This document shows, in pieces, positions 53,539-62,991 of a stretch of 64,000 bases of DNA. Origin of the DNA: Comamonadaceae bacterium. Lineage in GTDB: Bacteria; Pseudomonadota; Gammaproteobacteria; Burkholderiales; Burkholderiaceae_C. Positions within the stretch are counted from its first letter, which is position 1. Every line of letters begins with the position of its first letter. A model generated the notes under the pieces. The model saw only the letters and a program-made list of their open reading frames with translations. It was not told the origin of the DNA and did not search any database. The stretch lies in assembly GCA_027486555.1 (NCBI GenBank), contig JAIXOX010000006.1, positions 1-64,000 on the forward strand. The letters are read 5' to 3'. Both the position numbers and the translations under genes were made by a program.

Positions 53539-54012
53539 TCAGCACACCCGGTAAAAGCTCAAAAACACTCCATCGGGCGCACGCTGCCCGCTGCCGATGA
53601 ACTGGCTTTCGCTGAGCCAGGCCCATTGCGGCGCGGTGGCTTCGAGCTTGGGCTGGCAGCGAAAGTAAACCTCGTCCGGGTTGACCGGCTGGCCGTTCAT
53701 GATGCGCTGTGAGTTCTCGAGGGAGGCCACGCGCAAAGCGGTGTTTTGCACAAACACCCGGCTGCCATCGTCCAGCTCGATCACATAGCGCGCGTCCAGG
53801 TGGGCTTGTGTGCCGCCTTCCAGAATCAGCTGAAAGTCGGCACCCCCGGCCAACACTTTACCGTTCACGCGGGTGCCAGTGACGGTGCCCCCGGTGATGG
53901 GGATCATGCGGCGCAAACCGGCGGGCGTGTGGCCCACTTCCACAGGCGCAGCGATGGTCACGGCCAGGTCGCACAGGTGTTCGAGTCGGGGAGCAGGGAG
54001 GGTTTCGGTCAT
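53539..54012 (-). CDS. DUF3237 protein
   Basis: A 157-residue protein of the DUF3237 family (small beta-barrel; role unknown). Typical parts are RRMIPITGGTVTGTRVNGKV and LDARYVIELDDGSRVFVQNT. The last residues FLSFYRVC close the barrel. It lies beside the sugar-acid genes and convergent with the DadA-like gene. Confidence 0.9.
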   Translation of the reverse strand: MTETLPAPRLEHLCDLAVTIAAPVEVGHTPAGLRRMIPITGGTVTGTRVNGKVLAGGADFQLILEGGTQAHLDARYVIELDDGSRVFVQNTALRVASLENSQRIMNGQPVNPDEVYFRCQPKLEATAPQWAWLSESQFIGSGQRAPDGVFLSFYRVC

Positions 54013-54030
54013 GGGCTGCCTTTACACATG

Positions 54031-54047
54031 GCGCTGATTATCAGCGC
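54031..54047. repeat. 17-bp palindrome before the DAHP-synthase-like fragment
   Basis: GCGCTGAT-T-ATCAGCGC, a perfect dyad with a one-base centre, between the DUF3237 gene and the fragment at 54054. Could be an operator or a short hairpin. Confidence 0.5.
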
Positions 54048-54053
54048 ACCTCC

Positions 54054-54212
54054 ATGCTCTCCATCCAAGACAAAACCCGCATCGACGACACCCGCATTGC
54101 CTCGGTGCGCCCGCTCATCAAAATAAGCGATGAGGCGTCCCCTGTCGTCACGGGGCAAGGCGTCAAAGAAGAACAGATTGAATACGGCCTCGTAGGCAAG
54201 TCGGTGGTTTGA
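54054..54212 (+). pseudogene. DAHP synthase-like N-terminal fragment
   Basis: A 52-codon frame. Residues 9-22 (RIDDTRIASVRPLI) resemble the conserved N-terminal start of class I 3-deoxy-7-phosphoheptulonate synthases (AroF/G/H). The rest (KISDEASPVVTGQG and on to EEQIEYGLVGKSVV) does not continue the family, and all catalytic parts are absent. It could be a remnant or a coincidence of a short match. Confidence 0.4.
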
Positions 54213-54230
54213 AAACGACCTTGGCCCGCA

Positions 54231-55367
54231 TCACAGCTTGAATTCGCACACCTCTCGTGTCCAAGCCCGGGCCTGCTCGCTCAGGCTCACGCCCAGGCCA
54301 GTGCGGGTGGGCACCAACATGCGGCCCTTGTGGATCTCGATGCGTTCGTTGAACAAAGGCTCCAGCCATTCAAAGTGTTCGACCCAGGGCTCGGTTTTGT
54401 AAGCGGCGGCCAGGTGCACATGCAGTTCCATGGCGAAGTGCGGGGCCAGCATCACGCCCGCGTGTTCGGCCAGCGCGGCCACTTTCAAAAACGGTGTGAT
54501 GCCGCCCACGCGGGGTGCATCGGGCATCAGGTAATCGGCCGCCCGGTGGCGAATCAGGTCCCAGTGCTCGCCCGCACTGGTCAGCATTTCGCCCGTGGCA
54601 ATGGGGGTGTCGAACTGCGCGGCCAAGGCGGCATGGCCTTCATGGTCGTACGCGTCCAGCGGTTCCTCGATCCAGACCAGCTTGAAGGCCTCCAGGGTGC
54701 GGCACATGCGCTGTGCCGTGGGGCGGTCCCATTGCTGGTTGGCGTCCACCATGATCGGCACCTGGTCGCCCAGGTGTTGCCGCACCGCCGCCACCCGCTG
54801 GATGTCAAGCGCGCAGTCGGGTTGGCCCACCTTGAGTTTGATGCCGCCAATGCCTTTGGCGATTGACGCGCTGGCGTTGACCAGCAGTTGGTCCAGCGGC
54901 GTGTGCAAAAAACCGCCCGAGGTGTTGTAGCAGCGCACCGAGTCGCGCTGAGCGCCCAGCAGCTTGGCCAATGACAAGCCTGCACGTTTGGCTTTCAGGT
55001 CCCACAGCGCCACGTCGAATGCGCCAATGGCCTGCGTGCTCACGCCGCTGCGGCCCACCGATGCACCGGCCCAGCACAGCTTGTCCCACAGCTTGGCGAT
55101 GTCGTTGGGGTCTTCGCCCAGCACAGCCGGTGCGATTTCGCGCGCGTGGGCAAACTGGGCCGGACCGCCTGCCCGTTTGGAATAACTCAAGCCCAAACCC
55201 TGGTGGCCGCTGGCGGTTTCGATCTCGACAAACAGCATGGCGATTTCGGTCATCGGTTTTTGTCGACCGGTCAGCACCTTGGCGTCGCTGATGGGGTTGG
55301 CCAGTGGCAAATAGCACGAAGACACGCGGGCCCAAGTGATGGCGTCAGGAGTGGTAGGTGTGGTCAT
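54231..55367 (-). CDS. Enolase-superfamily sugar-acid dehydratase (mandelate racemase/muconate lactonizing family)
   Basis: A 378-residue enolase-superfamily enzyme. It shows the KxK base pair in GGIKLKVG (Lys177, Lys179), metal ligands in MVDANQQW (Asp208), VWIEEPL (Glu234) and ATGEML, and His in LAPHFAMELH. This set matches galactarate/talarate or related sugar-acid dehydratases that make 2-keto-3-deoxy acids. It is adjacent to a GarD-like dehydratase. Substrate (galactarate, talarate, arabinarate or another aldarate) not fixed by sequence. Confidence 0.87.
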   Translation of the reverse strand: MTTPTTPDAITWARVSSCYLPLANPISDAKVLTGRQKPMTEIAMLFVEIETASGHQGLGLSYSKRAGGPAQFAHAREIAPAVLGEDPNDIAKLWDKLCWAGASVGRSGVSTQAIGAFDVALWDLKAKRAGLSLAKLLGAQRDSVRCYNTSGGFLHTPLDQLLVNASASIAKGIGGIKLKVGQPDCALDIQRVAAVRQHLGDQVPIMVDANQQWDRPTAQRMCRTLEAFKLVWIEEPLDAYDHEGHAALAAQFDTPIATGEMLTSAGEHWDLIRHRAADYLMPDAPRVGGITPFLKVAALAEHAGVMLAPHFAMELHVHLAAAYKTEPWVEHFEWLEPLFNERIEIHKGRMLVPTRTGLGVSLSEQARAWTREVCEFKL

Positions 55368-55401
55368 GGAAGGCTTTGCAGGTTGGAAGGGGGTGCAAAT
55401 G

Positions 55402-56955
55402 TCAGGTCACAGGGGCTGGGTTGAACAACACCAGGGCGTTGTGCAGCTGCCATTTTTCGGCCCAGGTTTTGTGGCGGCCACTGGCCACTTCCAGCATCAG
55501 GTGAAACAGTTCCCAGCCCACGTCTTCGATGCTGGCGGTGCCATCGGCGATCTTGCCGGCGTTGATGTCCATCAGGTCATGCCAGCGGCGCGCCAGGTCG
55601 CTGCGCGTGGCCACTTTGATGACGGGCACTTGCGCCAGGCCGTAGGGCGTGCCCCGGCCCGTGGTGAAGACATGCAGGTTCATGCCGGCGGCCAGTTGCA
55701 AGGTGCCGCAGATGAAGTCGCTGGCCGGCGTGGCGGCATAGATCAAGCCTTTTTGGCGCAGTTTTTCGCCCGGAGCCAGCACGCCGCTGATCGGGGCCGA
55801 GCCCGACTTGACGATGGAGCCCATGGCTTTTTCCACGATGTTGGACAAGCCCCCTTTTTTGTTGCCGGGGGTTGTGTTGGCGCTGCGGTCGACTTTGCCA
55901 CGGGCCAGGTAAGCGTCGTACCAGGCCATCTCGCGCAACATGGCTTCGGCCACTTCGGGGGTGGAGGCGCGCGAGGTGAGTTGGTCAATGCCGTCGCGCA
56001 CCTCGGTGACTTCAGAAAACATCACGCTGGCCCCGGCGCGCACCAGCAAATCGGTGCAAAAACCCACCGCCGGGTTGGCCGTGATCCCCGAAAACGCGTC
56101 GCTGCCGCCGCACTGCACACCCACCACCAGTTCGCTGGCGGGCACCGTCTCGCGTCGGCGCTGGTTCAAGCGGCTCAGGTGATGGCGGGCGGTGGCCATG
56201 ATCGCGTCGATCATGGACATGAAGCCCACATGCGCATCGTCTTGCAGGCATACCACATCGAGCGCAGCGGGCTCGCCCCGGGTGTCCGTGATCGGGATGC
56301 TGCCCGGGGGCATCAGGCGTTCGGGTTGCAGCTTTTCGCAGCCCAGGCTGACCACCATCACCTCGCCCCCAAAATTGGGATTCAGGCTGATGTGGCGCAG
56401 GGTGCGGATCGGGATGTCGGCCCCCTCGGCGTCGATGGCCACGCCGCAGCCGTAGCTGTGCTCCAGCCCCACCACGTCGTCCACGTTGGGGTACTGCGGC
56501 AACAACTCGTTTTTGATGCGCGTGACCGCAAACTCGACCACGCCCGAAACACATTGCACCGTGGTGGTGATGGCCAGGATGTTGCGGGTGCCCACCGAGC
56601 CGTCGGCGTTGCGAAAGCCTTCGAAGGTGTAGCCCTCCAGCGCGGGCAGCGCAGGGGGTTTGACGGTGGCCATGGGCAGGTGCTCCAGCGCGCGGGCACC
56701 GGGCATGTCGAGCAAACGCTCGTGCACCCAGCTGCCCGCGGCAATGTCTTGCAGCGCATGGCCAATCGGGATGCCGTAGCGCAGCACCGCGCTGCGGGCG
56801 GGCAGGTCAACCAGCGCAACTTTGTGGCCCTGGGGCACTTTGTCACGCAGCACTAGACCGCCCGGCAGCACAGTGCCTGCGGGCAAGCCCCCGTCGTTGG
56901 CCACGATGGCGACGTTGTCGCTGGCGTGCATGCGGATGGTCAGAGGCGGGGCCAT
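55402..56955 (-). CDS. garD: Galactarate/altronate dehydratase family enzyme (GarD/UxaA type)
   Basis: A 517-residue iron-dependent dehydratase. The small N-terminal SAF-type domain (about residues 1-95) precedes the large catalytic domain with [31 protein letters not shown] and [30 protein letters not shown] precedes the ATG at 56955. Start is 46 bases from the operator dyad at 57011-57028. It makes 5-keto-4-deoxyglucarate in the galactarate pathway if GarD; altronate dehydratase is the alternative. The symbol is by family, not proven. Confidence 0.85.
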   Translation of the reverse strand: MAPPLTIRMHASDNVAIVANDGGLPAGTVLPGGLVLRDKVPQGHKVALVDLPARSAVLRYGIPIGHALQDIAAGSWVHERLLDMPGARALEHLPMATVKPPALPALEGYTFEGFRNADGSVGTRNILAITTTVQCVSGVVEFAVTRIKNELLPQYPNVDDVVGLEHSYGCGVAIDAEGADIPIRTLRHISLNPNFGGEVMVVSLGCEKLQPERLMPPGSIPITDTRGEPAALDVVCLQDDAHVGFMSMIDAIMATARHHLSRLNQRRRETVPASELVVGVQCGGSDAFSGITANPAVGFCTDLLVRAGASVMFSEVTEVRDGIDQLTSRASTPEVAEAMLREMAWYDAYLARGKVDRSANTTPGNKKGGLSNIVEKAMGSIVKSGSAPISGVLAPGEKLRQKGLIYAATPASDFICGTLQLAAGMNLHVFTTGRGTPYGLAQVPVIKVATRSDLARRWHDLMDINAGKIADGTASIEDVGWELFHLMLEVASGRHKTWAEKWQLHNALVLFNPAPVT

Positions 56956-57010
56956 GGGATCTCCTGTGATCAGAACAGCGCCGTGCCTTGACCGCGCCCA
57001 ATGTTGATGC

Positions 57011-57028
57011 AATGATAGCGCTACCATT
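57011..57028. promoter_or_regulatory. LacI-type operator between garD and the regulator gene
   Basis: AATGATAGCGCTACCATT, a near-perfect dyad centred on AGCGCT, the hallmark of LacI/GalR-family sites. A close twin lies at 58149. It lies between the divergent garD-like and LacI genes. Confidence 0.8.
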
Positions 57029-57049
57029 GCAAGCCTGCAAGAAACCCGA

Positions 57050-58078
57050 ATGCCCGAAAAAGACCTTCCCAAAAAATCCCGGCGCAGCACCGGGGCGATG
57101 ACTTTGCGCGATGTCGCCAAGCTGGCGGGCGTTGCGCCGATCACCGCATCGAGGGCCATCAACACCCCCGATCAGGTGTCGGCCGAGGTCTTGCGCAAGG
57201 TCCAAGAGGCGGTGGTGCGCACCGGTTATGTGCCCAACCGCATGGCGGGCGGGCTGGCCTCTTCGCGCAGCCGTTTGATCGCGGCGGTGACCCCCAGCAC
57301 GGTGATGTCGGTGTTCATGGGCACCATCGAGGCGCTCAACGGCACCCTGTTTGATGCGGGCTACCAGCTCATGCTGGGGCAGACCAGCTACTCGGCCGAG
57401 CGCGAAGAGGCTTTGCTCGAAGCCATCATCGGCCGGCGTCCGGACGGTATTTTTCTGACCGGCCTGCTGCCCCCCGGCAAAAGCCGCACGCTGCTGATGG
57501 CCTCGGGCATCCCGGTGGTCGAATCCTGGGACTTGACGCCCACCCCGATCGACATGCTGATCGGGTTTTCGCACGCGGACATTGGCCGTGAGGTGGCGCG
57601 CTACCTGGCCGGCAAAGGCCACCGCAAGATGGCCGTGGTGCGGGCCAGCGACGAGCGCGCAGAGCAACGCGCCAGGGCGTTCAGTGAAGAGGTGCAGCAG
57701 CTGGGCTTGACGCCGGTGGTCGAGGTGAACGTGGGCAGCTCGCGTTCGATCACGAGCGGGCGCGACGCCCTGACACAGTTGCTCAAGGCTTGCCCCGATG
57801 TGGAGGCGGTGTTTTGCAGCTCAGACTTGTTGGCGCTGGGGGTGCTGACGCAGGCCCGTGTGCTGAACATCGACGTGCCGGGGCGACTGGCCATCATGGG
57901 TTTTGGCGACACGCCACTGGCCAGTGACATGGTGCCGGCCTTGTCCTCGGTGCGCATCAATGGCGAAGAAATTGGCCAATTGGCCGCTCGCTGTCTGATG
58001 GACCGCGCCGAAGGCCGCGAGGTGATGCGGCCGATGGTCGATGTGGGCTTTTCAGTCATCGAACGCGACAGCGCCTGA
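57050..58078 (+). CDS. LacI-family transcriptional regulator
   Basis: A 342-residue repressor. The N-terminal helix-turn-helix ([20 protein letters not shown], about residues 18-37) with hinge [12 protein letters not shown] is followed by a sugar-binding-protein-like effector domain to the end. Both flanks carry AGCGCT-centred operators, indicating autoregulation and control of the divergent dehydratase operon and of the downstream receptor-dehydratase unit. The effector is likely a sugar acid or breakdown product. Confidence 0.92.
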   Translation: MPEKDLPKKSRRSTGAMTLRDVAKLAGVAPITASRAINTPDQVSAEVLRKVQEAVVRTGYVPNRMAGGLASSRSRLIAAVTPSTVMSVFMGTIEALNGTLFDAGYQLMLGQTSYSAEREEALLEAIIGRRPDGIFLTGLLPPGKSRTLLMASGIPVVESWDLTPTPIDMLIGFSHADIGREVARYLAGKGHRKMAVVRASDERAEQRARAFSEEVQQLGLTPVVEVNVGSSRSITSGRDALTQLLKACPDVEAVFCSSDLLALGVLTQARVLNIDVPGRLAIMGFGDTPLASDMVPALSSVRINGEEIGQLAARCLMDRAEGREVMRPMVDVGFSVIERDSA

Positions 58079-58148
58079 CCCGCGTAAACCCTGAGACGCA
58101 AAGCATTGACGCCACACAGGCGTGTGGCTAATATGCATTTGAGCACAT

Positions 58149-58164
58149 TTGGTAGCGCTACCAA
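58149..58164. promoter_or_regulatory. LacI-type operator upstream of the receptor-dehydratase unit
   Basis: TTGGTAGCGCTACCAA, a perfect 16-base palindrome, 91 bases before the Bug receptor start. Matches the half-site of the dyad at 57011. Confidence 0.85.
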
Positions 58165-58254
58165 TTCAGTCTTGGGCCACTTCCCGCGGTGACCCACTTG
58201 GGCGACAAGGCTGTTCGGGGGCGTGAATCCACCACCTTCATCAGGAGACAAGAC

Positions 58255-59241
58255 ATGCACAGCAAACGCAATTGGATGGGCCAGCTGTTGGCCTTGACCG
58301 TGGGCCTGACGTGCCTGGTGGGCACCAACGCCCTGGCGCAATCGGACTACCCGAGCAAGCCCGTCAAAATCATCGTGACCTTTCCGCCCGGGGGGACCAG
58401 CGATGTGATGGCGCGCATGGTGGCCGACGAGATGGGCAAACTGCTCAAACAGCCCTTCATCGTTGAAAACATCGGCGGTGCCGGAGGCACCATTGGCACC
58501 GAACGCGCGCTCAAAATGCCCGCCGATGGCTACACCCTGATCCAGACCGGTGTGGGCCAAAACGCTGTGGCGCATGGCCTGGACCCGAGCCTCAAATACA
58601 ACTCGATGACCGATTTCATCCACCTGTCGCAGGTGCATTCCGGCCCCAATGTGCTGGTGGTGCACCCGTCAACCCCCTTCAAAACGGTCAAGGACATCGT
58701 GGATTTCGCCAAGAAAAGCCCCGGCAAGCTGGACTACGGCTACACCCACGCCGCGTCGGGCCACATGGCGATGGAACTGTTCAAACAAACCACCGGCATT
58801 TTCATGACCGGTATTCCCTACCGGGGTGGCGGTCCCATGCTCACCGACTTGCTGGCCGGCACCATCCCCATGATGTTCATCAACCAGGACGCCGCATTGC
58901 CTCACGTCAAGGCGGGCAAGTTGCGCGCTGTGGCCGTGACCAGTGTGCAGCGCAATCCGCTCTACCCCGATGTGCCCACCATTGCCGAAGCCGGTTACAA
59001 AGGTTTTGAGGCCTTGTCCTGGTCCGGCATGTCGGTGGCCAAGGGGACGCCGCAGCCGGTGGTGGCCAAGCTGGAAAGCGCGCTGGCGCAAGTCATGCAG
59101 TCCGAGAACATCAAGCAACGCATGGGCTCGGTCGGTTTCATCATTCCCGCGCAAGGCAGCAAGCCTTACACCGCATTCGTGCAAAGCGAACTCGACACCT
59201 GGACACGGGTCATCAAGACCGCCGGCATCAAACCCCAGTGA
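58255..59241 (+). CDS. Bug/TTT-type periplasmic solute receptor
   Basis: A 328-residue tripartite-tricarboxylate receptor-family protein. A signal peptide (LLALTVGLTCLVGTNALAQS) is followed by the motif YPSKPVKIIVTFPPGGTSDV and GGAGGTIGTERALKMPADGY. CAGGAGACAAGAC precedes the ATG at 58255. These receptors are abundant in Comamonadaceae; the ligand is probably the sugar acid handled by the adjacent dehydratases. No TctA/TctB membrane genes lie in the window. Confidence 0.92.
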   Translation: MHSKRNWMGQLLALTVGLTCLVGTNALAQSDYPSKPVKIIVTFPPGGTSDVMARMVADEMGKLLKQPFIVENIGGAGGTIGTERALKMPADGYTLIQTGVGQNAVAHGLDPSLKYNSMTDFIHLSQVHSGPNVLVVHPSTPFKTVKDIVDFAKKSPGKLDYGYTHAASGHMAMELFKQTTGIFMTGIPYRGGGPMLTDLLAGTIPMMFINQDAALPHVKAGKLRAVAVTSVQRNPLYPDVPTIAEAGYKGFEALSWSGMSVAKGTPQPVVAKLESALAQVMQSENIKQRMGSVGFIIPAQGSKPYTAFVQSELDTWTRVIKTAGIKPQ

Positions 59242-59261
59242 GCCTTTTCAAGAAATCCCAA

Positions 59262-61013
59262 ATGACCGCGAAGAAAAAAACCTACGAAGAACTGCGCAGC
59301 GCCCGCTGGTTTGCGCCTGACGATTTCCGGTCTTTTGGCCACCGCTCACGCGCCATGCAAATGGGTTACGACCATGTGGACTGGGCGGGCAAACCGGTCA
59401 TTGCCATCGTCAACACCTGGAGCGACATCAACAACTGCCACTCGCACTTCAAGCAGCGGGTGGAAGACGTCAAGCGCGGCATTTTCCAGGCCGGGGGCTT
59501 TCCCATCGAGTTGCCCGCCATCTCGCTGGCCGAAAACTTCGTCAAGCCCACCACCATGATGTACCGCAACTTGCTGGCCATCGAAACCGAGGAGTTGCTG
59601 CGCTCGCACCCGGTGGACGGTGCGGTGCTGATGGGTGGCTGCGACAAGACCACGCCCGGCTTGCTGATGGGCGCGCTCAGCATGAACATGCCCTGCATTT
59701 ATTTGCCCGCCGGCCCCATGTTGCGCGGCAACTGGAAAGGTAAAACCCTGGGCTCGGGCTCGGACGCGTTCAAGTACTGGGACGAGCGCCGGGCGGGCAA
59801 CATCACACAAACCCAATGGCTGGAAGTCGAAGGCGGCATTGCCCGCAGCCACGGCACCTGCATGGTCATGGGCACGGCTGCCACCATGATGGGCATTGCC
59901 GAGGCCATGGGCATGACGCTGCCCGGCGCGTCCAGCATTCCCGCCCCTGATGCCAACCACCCGCGCATGTCGGCCGCCTGTGGCCGGCGCATCGTGGACA
60001 TGGTGTGGGAAGACCAAAAACCCTCTGACATTCTGACGCGCCAGAGCTTTGAAAACGCCATCACCGTGGCCATGGCCGAAGGCTGCTCGACCAATGCCAT
60101 CATCCACCTGGTGGCCATGTCGCGCCGCGCCGGTGCGCACTGCGCCGTGACGCTGGACGACTTCGATGCCTTCAGCCGCAAGGTGCCGGTGATCGCCAAC
60201 ATCCGCCCCAGCGGTGACCAGTACCTGATGGAAGATTTTTATTACGCCGGGGGCATGAAAGGCCTGATGAGCCGCCTGCGCGATGGCGGTTTGCTGCATC
60301 TGGACGCGATGACCGTGTCGGGCAAAACCGTGCGCGAGAACATCGCCGATGCAGAGGTTTACAACGACGACGTGATCCGGCCGCTGAGCAACGCGATTTA
60401 CGACGAAGGCGCATTGGCCGTGCTGCGCGGCAACCTCGCGCCCGATGGTTGTGTGATCAAGCCCAGCGCTTGCTCGGCCAAGTTCCAACAGCACACCGGC
60501 CCGGCCTTGGTGTTTGACGATTACCCCAGCCTGAAAGTCGCCATCGACGACCCCGATCTGGACGTGACCGAAGACCACGTCATCATCTTGCGCAACGCAG
60601 GCCCCAAGGGCGGCCCCGGCATGCCCGAATGGGGCATGGTGCCGATCCCGACCAAGCTGGTCAAGCAAGGCGTGCGCGATATGCTGCGCATCAGCGATGC
60701 CCGCATGAGCGGCACCAGCTATGGCGCTTGTGTCTTGCATGTCTCGCCCGAGGCCTATGTGGGCGGCAACCTGGCCTTGGTGCAAAACGGCGACCTGATC
60801 ACGGTGGACATTCCCCAGCGCCGCATCCACTTGCAGGTGAGTGACCAAGAGTTGGCGACACGCCGCGCTGCCTGGAAGCCGCTGCCCAAGCGCTTTGAGC
60901 GCGGCTACGGCCACATGTTCACGCAACACATTTTGCAGGCCGACCAGGGCTGCGACTTCGATTACCTGGAAACCTCATTTGGTGCCCCGGTGAGCGAGCC
61001 GGTGATTTACTGA
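59262..61013 (+). CDS. IlvD/Edd-family dehydratase (sugar-acid type)
   Basis: A 583-residue iron-sulfur dehydratase. Cluster Cys residues lie in MGGCDKTTPG and EGCSTNAIIHL, with NTWSDINNCHSHFKQRVEDV and HGTCMVMGTAATM, patterns of L-arabonate/D-xylonate-type members. It converts an aldonate to a 2-keto-3-deoxy acid. The ATG at 59262 is chosen (a GTG eight codons before overlaps the receptor stop). Placement between two Bug receptors under a LacI operator points to aldonate or aldarate use. Confidence 0.9.
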   Translation: MTAKKKTYEELRSARWFAPDDFRSFGHRSRAMQMGYDHVDWAGKPVIAIVNTWSDINNCHSHFKQRVEDVKRGIFQAGGFPIELPAISLAENFVKPTTMMYRNLLAIETEELLRSHPVDGAVLMGGCDKTTPGLLMGALSMNMPCIYLPAGPMLRGNWKGKTLGSGSDAFKYWDERRAGNITQTQWLEVEGGIARSHGTCMVMGTAATMMGIAEAMGMTLPGASSIPAPDANHPRMSAACGRRIVDMVWEDQKPSDILTRQSFENAITVAMAEGCSTNAIIHLVAMSRRAGAHCAVTLDDFDAFSRKVPVIANIRPSGDQYLMEDFYYAGGMKGLMSRLRDGGLLHLDAMTVSGKTVRENIADAEVYNDDVIRPLSNAIYDEGALAVLRGNLAPDGCVIKPSACSAKFQQHTGPALVFDDYPSLKVAIDDPDLDVTEDHVIILRNAGPKGGPGMPEWGMVPIPTKLVKQGVRDMLRISDARMSGTSYGACVLHVSPEAYVGGNLALVQNGDLITVDIPQRRIHLQVSDQELATRRAAWKPLPKRFERGYGHMFTQHILQADQGCDFDYLETSFGAPVSEPVIY

Positions 61014-61049
61014 GCGCCTTGCGCGCATGTCCACTCTCAGGAAACGCAC

Positions 61050-62051
61050 ATGTCCAAATCCTCTTTTGCCTTTGTCCTGCGTCGCGTCATCACCTGGGGG
61101 GTGGCGGGGGCGTGCCTGCACCTGTCTGGGATGGGCAGCGCCCACGCACAAGCCTGGCCCACAAAAACCGTGACCATCGTGGTGCCGTTTGCACCGGGTG
61201 GTGGCACCGACATCGGCACCCGCATCGTGGCGCAAAAACTCTCGCTGCTGTGGGGCCAGTCGGTGGTCATCGACAACAAAGGGGGGGCGGGTGGCAATCT
61301 GGGCCTGGAAGTGGTCTCGCGCGCCAAACCCGACGGCTACACCTTGCTCACGGGCAATGTGGGCACACAGTCGATCAACCCCACCTTGTACAAGAAGCTC
61401 AACTACAACCCCGACACCGCCTTCACCCCCATAGGCCTGTTTGCCGAGTTGCCTTTTGTGCTGGCGGTGACCACCTCGCTGCCGGCCAACAATGTGCGTG
61501 AACTGGTGGCGCTGGCCAAGGCCCACCCTGACAAGTACACCTATGCCAGCTCGGGCAACGGGGGCTCGCCCCACCTGTCTGGCGAGACCTTCAAAATCGC
61601 CACCGGCACACAAATGTTGCATGTGCCCTACAAAGGCGGTGGCGCGGCCATGACCGATTTGATCTCTGGCAATGTGCACATGCTGTTTGCCTCGGTGCTG
61701 GAGACCTCGGCCCACATCAAGGCCGGCAAACTCAAGGCGCTGGCCATCACCAGCAAGAGCCGCGTCCCGGCTTTGCCCGATGTGCCCACGCTCGAAGAAA
61801 GTGGCGTCACCGGTGCCGAATCGGGCTCCTGGCTGGGCCTGTTGGCCCCCGCAGGCACACCACAAAACATCGTCGACAAAATCACGCAGGGCTTGCAGCA
61901 GGTGGTCGCCATGCCCGATGTGCAGCAGCAGTTGCTGGGCCAAGGCGCGGTGGCCAAAGGTGGCACCACCGCCGACTTTGTGAACCTGATTGCGGCCGAC
62001 CGCAAGAAATACGCCCGCATCATCAACGACAACAAGTTGTCGGCTGATTGA
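61050..62051 (+). CDS. Bug/TTT-type periplasmic solute receptor, second
   Basis: A 333-residue receptor. Signal peptide about residues 1-34 (GVAGACLHLSGMGSAHAQAW), then WPTKTVTIVVPFAPGGGTDI and GGAGGNLGLEVVSRAKPDGY. It differs from the receptor at 58255 along most of its length and may bind a different acid. The gene is 36 bases behind the dehydratase stop and 23 bases ahead of the RraA-like gene. Confidence 0.92.
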   Translation: MSKSSFAFVLRRVITWGVAGACLHLSGMGSAHAQAWPTKTVTIVVPFAPGGGTDIGTRIVAQKLSLLWGQSVVIDNKGGAGGNLGLEVVSRAKPDGYTLLTGNVGTQSINPTLYKKLNYNPDTAFTPIGLFAELPFVLAVTTSLPANNVRELVALAKAHPDKYTYASSGNGGSPHLSGETFKIATGTQMLHVPYKGGGAAMTDLISGNVHMLFASVLETSAHIKAGKLKALAITSKSRVPALPDVPTLEESGVTGAESGSWLGLLAPAGTPQNIVDKITQGLQQVVAMPDVQQQLLGQGAVAKGGTTADFVNLIAADRKKYARIINDNKLSAD

Positions 62052-62074
62052 GCCTCCACTTCAGAGAAAAACCC

Positions 62075-62806
62075 ATGGCTTTGAAACCCGAAACCCGCGA
62101 GAAACTCAAAACCGTCAGCACCGCCACCTTGTGCACGGCGCTGTTCAAGCGCGGCCTGCGCAACCAGTTCATCCAGGACGTGCGGCCGGTCAATGCCGAC
62201 CTGCAGCGCGACATGCCCAACATGGTGGGCGAAGCTTTTACGCTGCGCTACATTCCGGCGCGCGAAGACCTCAACCCCATCAGCGTGTTCCTGGACCGCA
62301 GCCATCCGCAGCGCGTGGCGGTGGAAACCTGCCCGCCCGGCGCGGTCATGGTGTTTGACAGCCGCAAGGACGCCCGCGCCGCATCGGCCGGGGGCATTTT
62401 GGTGTCGCGCCTCATGGTGCGCGGCTGCGCCGGTGTGGTGACCGATGGCGGTTTTCGCGACTCACCCGAAATTGCCGCACTGAATTTTCCGGCCTACCAC
62501 CACCGCCCCAGCGCGCCAACCAACTTGACGCTGCACCAGGCACTCGACATCAACGTGCCCATTGGTTGTGGCGATGTGGCCGTTTGGCCTGGCGATGTGA
62601 TGGTGGGTGACAAGGAAGGCGTGGTCGTCATTCCCGCGCACTTGGCCGAAGACATGGCCGATGAAGCGGTAGAGATGACGGTGTTCGAAGACTTTGTGAT
62701 CGACCAAGTACAAAACCAGGGCCGCAGCATTTTGGGCTTGTACCCGCCGACCGATCCCCAGTCCAAGGACGACTTCGCGGCTTGGCGGCAGGCCAAGGGC
62801 CGCTGA
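62075..62806 (+). CDS. RraA-family protein (possible 2-keto acid aldolase)
   Basis: A 243-residue RraA/HMG aldolase-fold protein. The family run GVVTDGGFRDSPEI (with the metal Asp) and the GCGDVAVWPGDVMVGDKEGV end are clear. Members are either RNase E regulators or metal-dependent aldolases for 4-hydroxy-2-oxo acids. Next to two receptors and dehydratases, cleavage of a keto-deoxy acid to pyruvate is the better guess, but not proven. The ATG at 62075 is preferred; upstream in-frame codons overlap the receptor stop. Confidence 0.82.
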   Translation: MALKPETREKLKTVSTATLCTALFKRGLRNQFIQDVRPVNADLQRDMPNMVGEAFTLRYIPAREDLNPISVFLDRSHPQRVAVETCPPGAVMVFDSRKDARAASAGGILVSRLMVRGCAGVVTDGGFRDSPEIAALNFPAYHHRPSAPTNLTLHQALDINVPIGCGDVAVWPGDVMVGDKEGVVVIPAHLAEDMADEAVEMTVFEDFVIDQVQNQGRSILGLYPPTDPQSKDDFAAWRQAKGR

Positions 62807-62913
62807 CAGGCGATTGCACCGGTTTCAACCCCGTCCATGTTGCAAGCTTGCCGAGGGTTGCGCATCCACCTTTGCAACAGCGGTTTGATTTCATTGTTAA
62901 AGTTAACCCAAAT

Positions 62914-62930
62914 ACGCCATCCGATGGCGT
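62914..62930. promoter_or_regulatory. 17-bp dyad upstream of the PAS-LytTR gene
   Basis: ACGCCATC-C-GATGGCGT, a perfect inverted repeat in the 185-base gap before the regulator gene, with AT-rich sequence (GTTAAAGTTAACCC) 10 bases upstream. It could be an operator or hairpin. Confidence 0.5.
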
Positions 62931-62991
62931 CAAATGCTGTACTTTGAACCGCTTGGCTCTGCCAACCCGAAGCCGCTTGTCAGTCGCATCA

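Noticed and set aside
59346-60929. 527-codon minus-strand frame opposite the IlvD/Edd gene
   Set aside because: Antisense composition (Ala, His, Val, Gln rich) and no domain; the plus-strand dehydratase has all cluster motifs.
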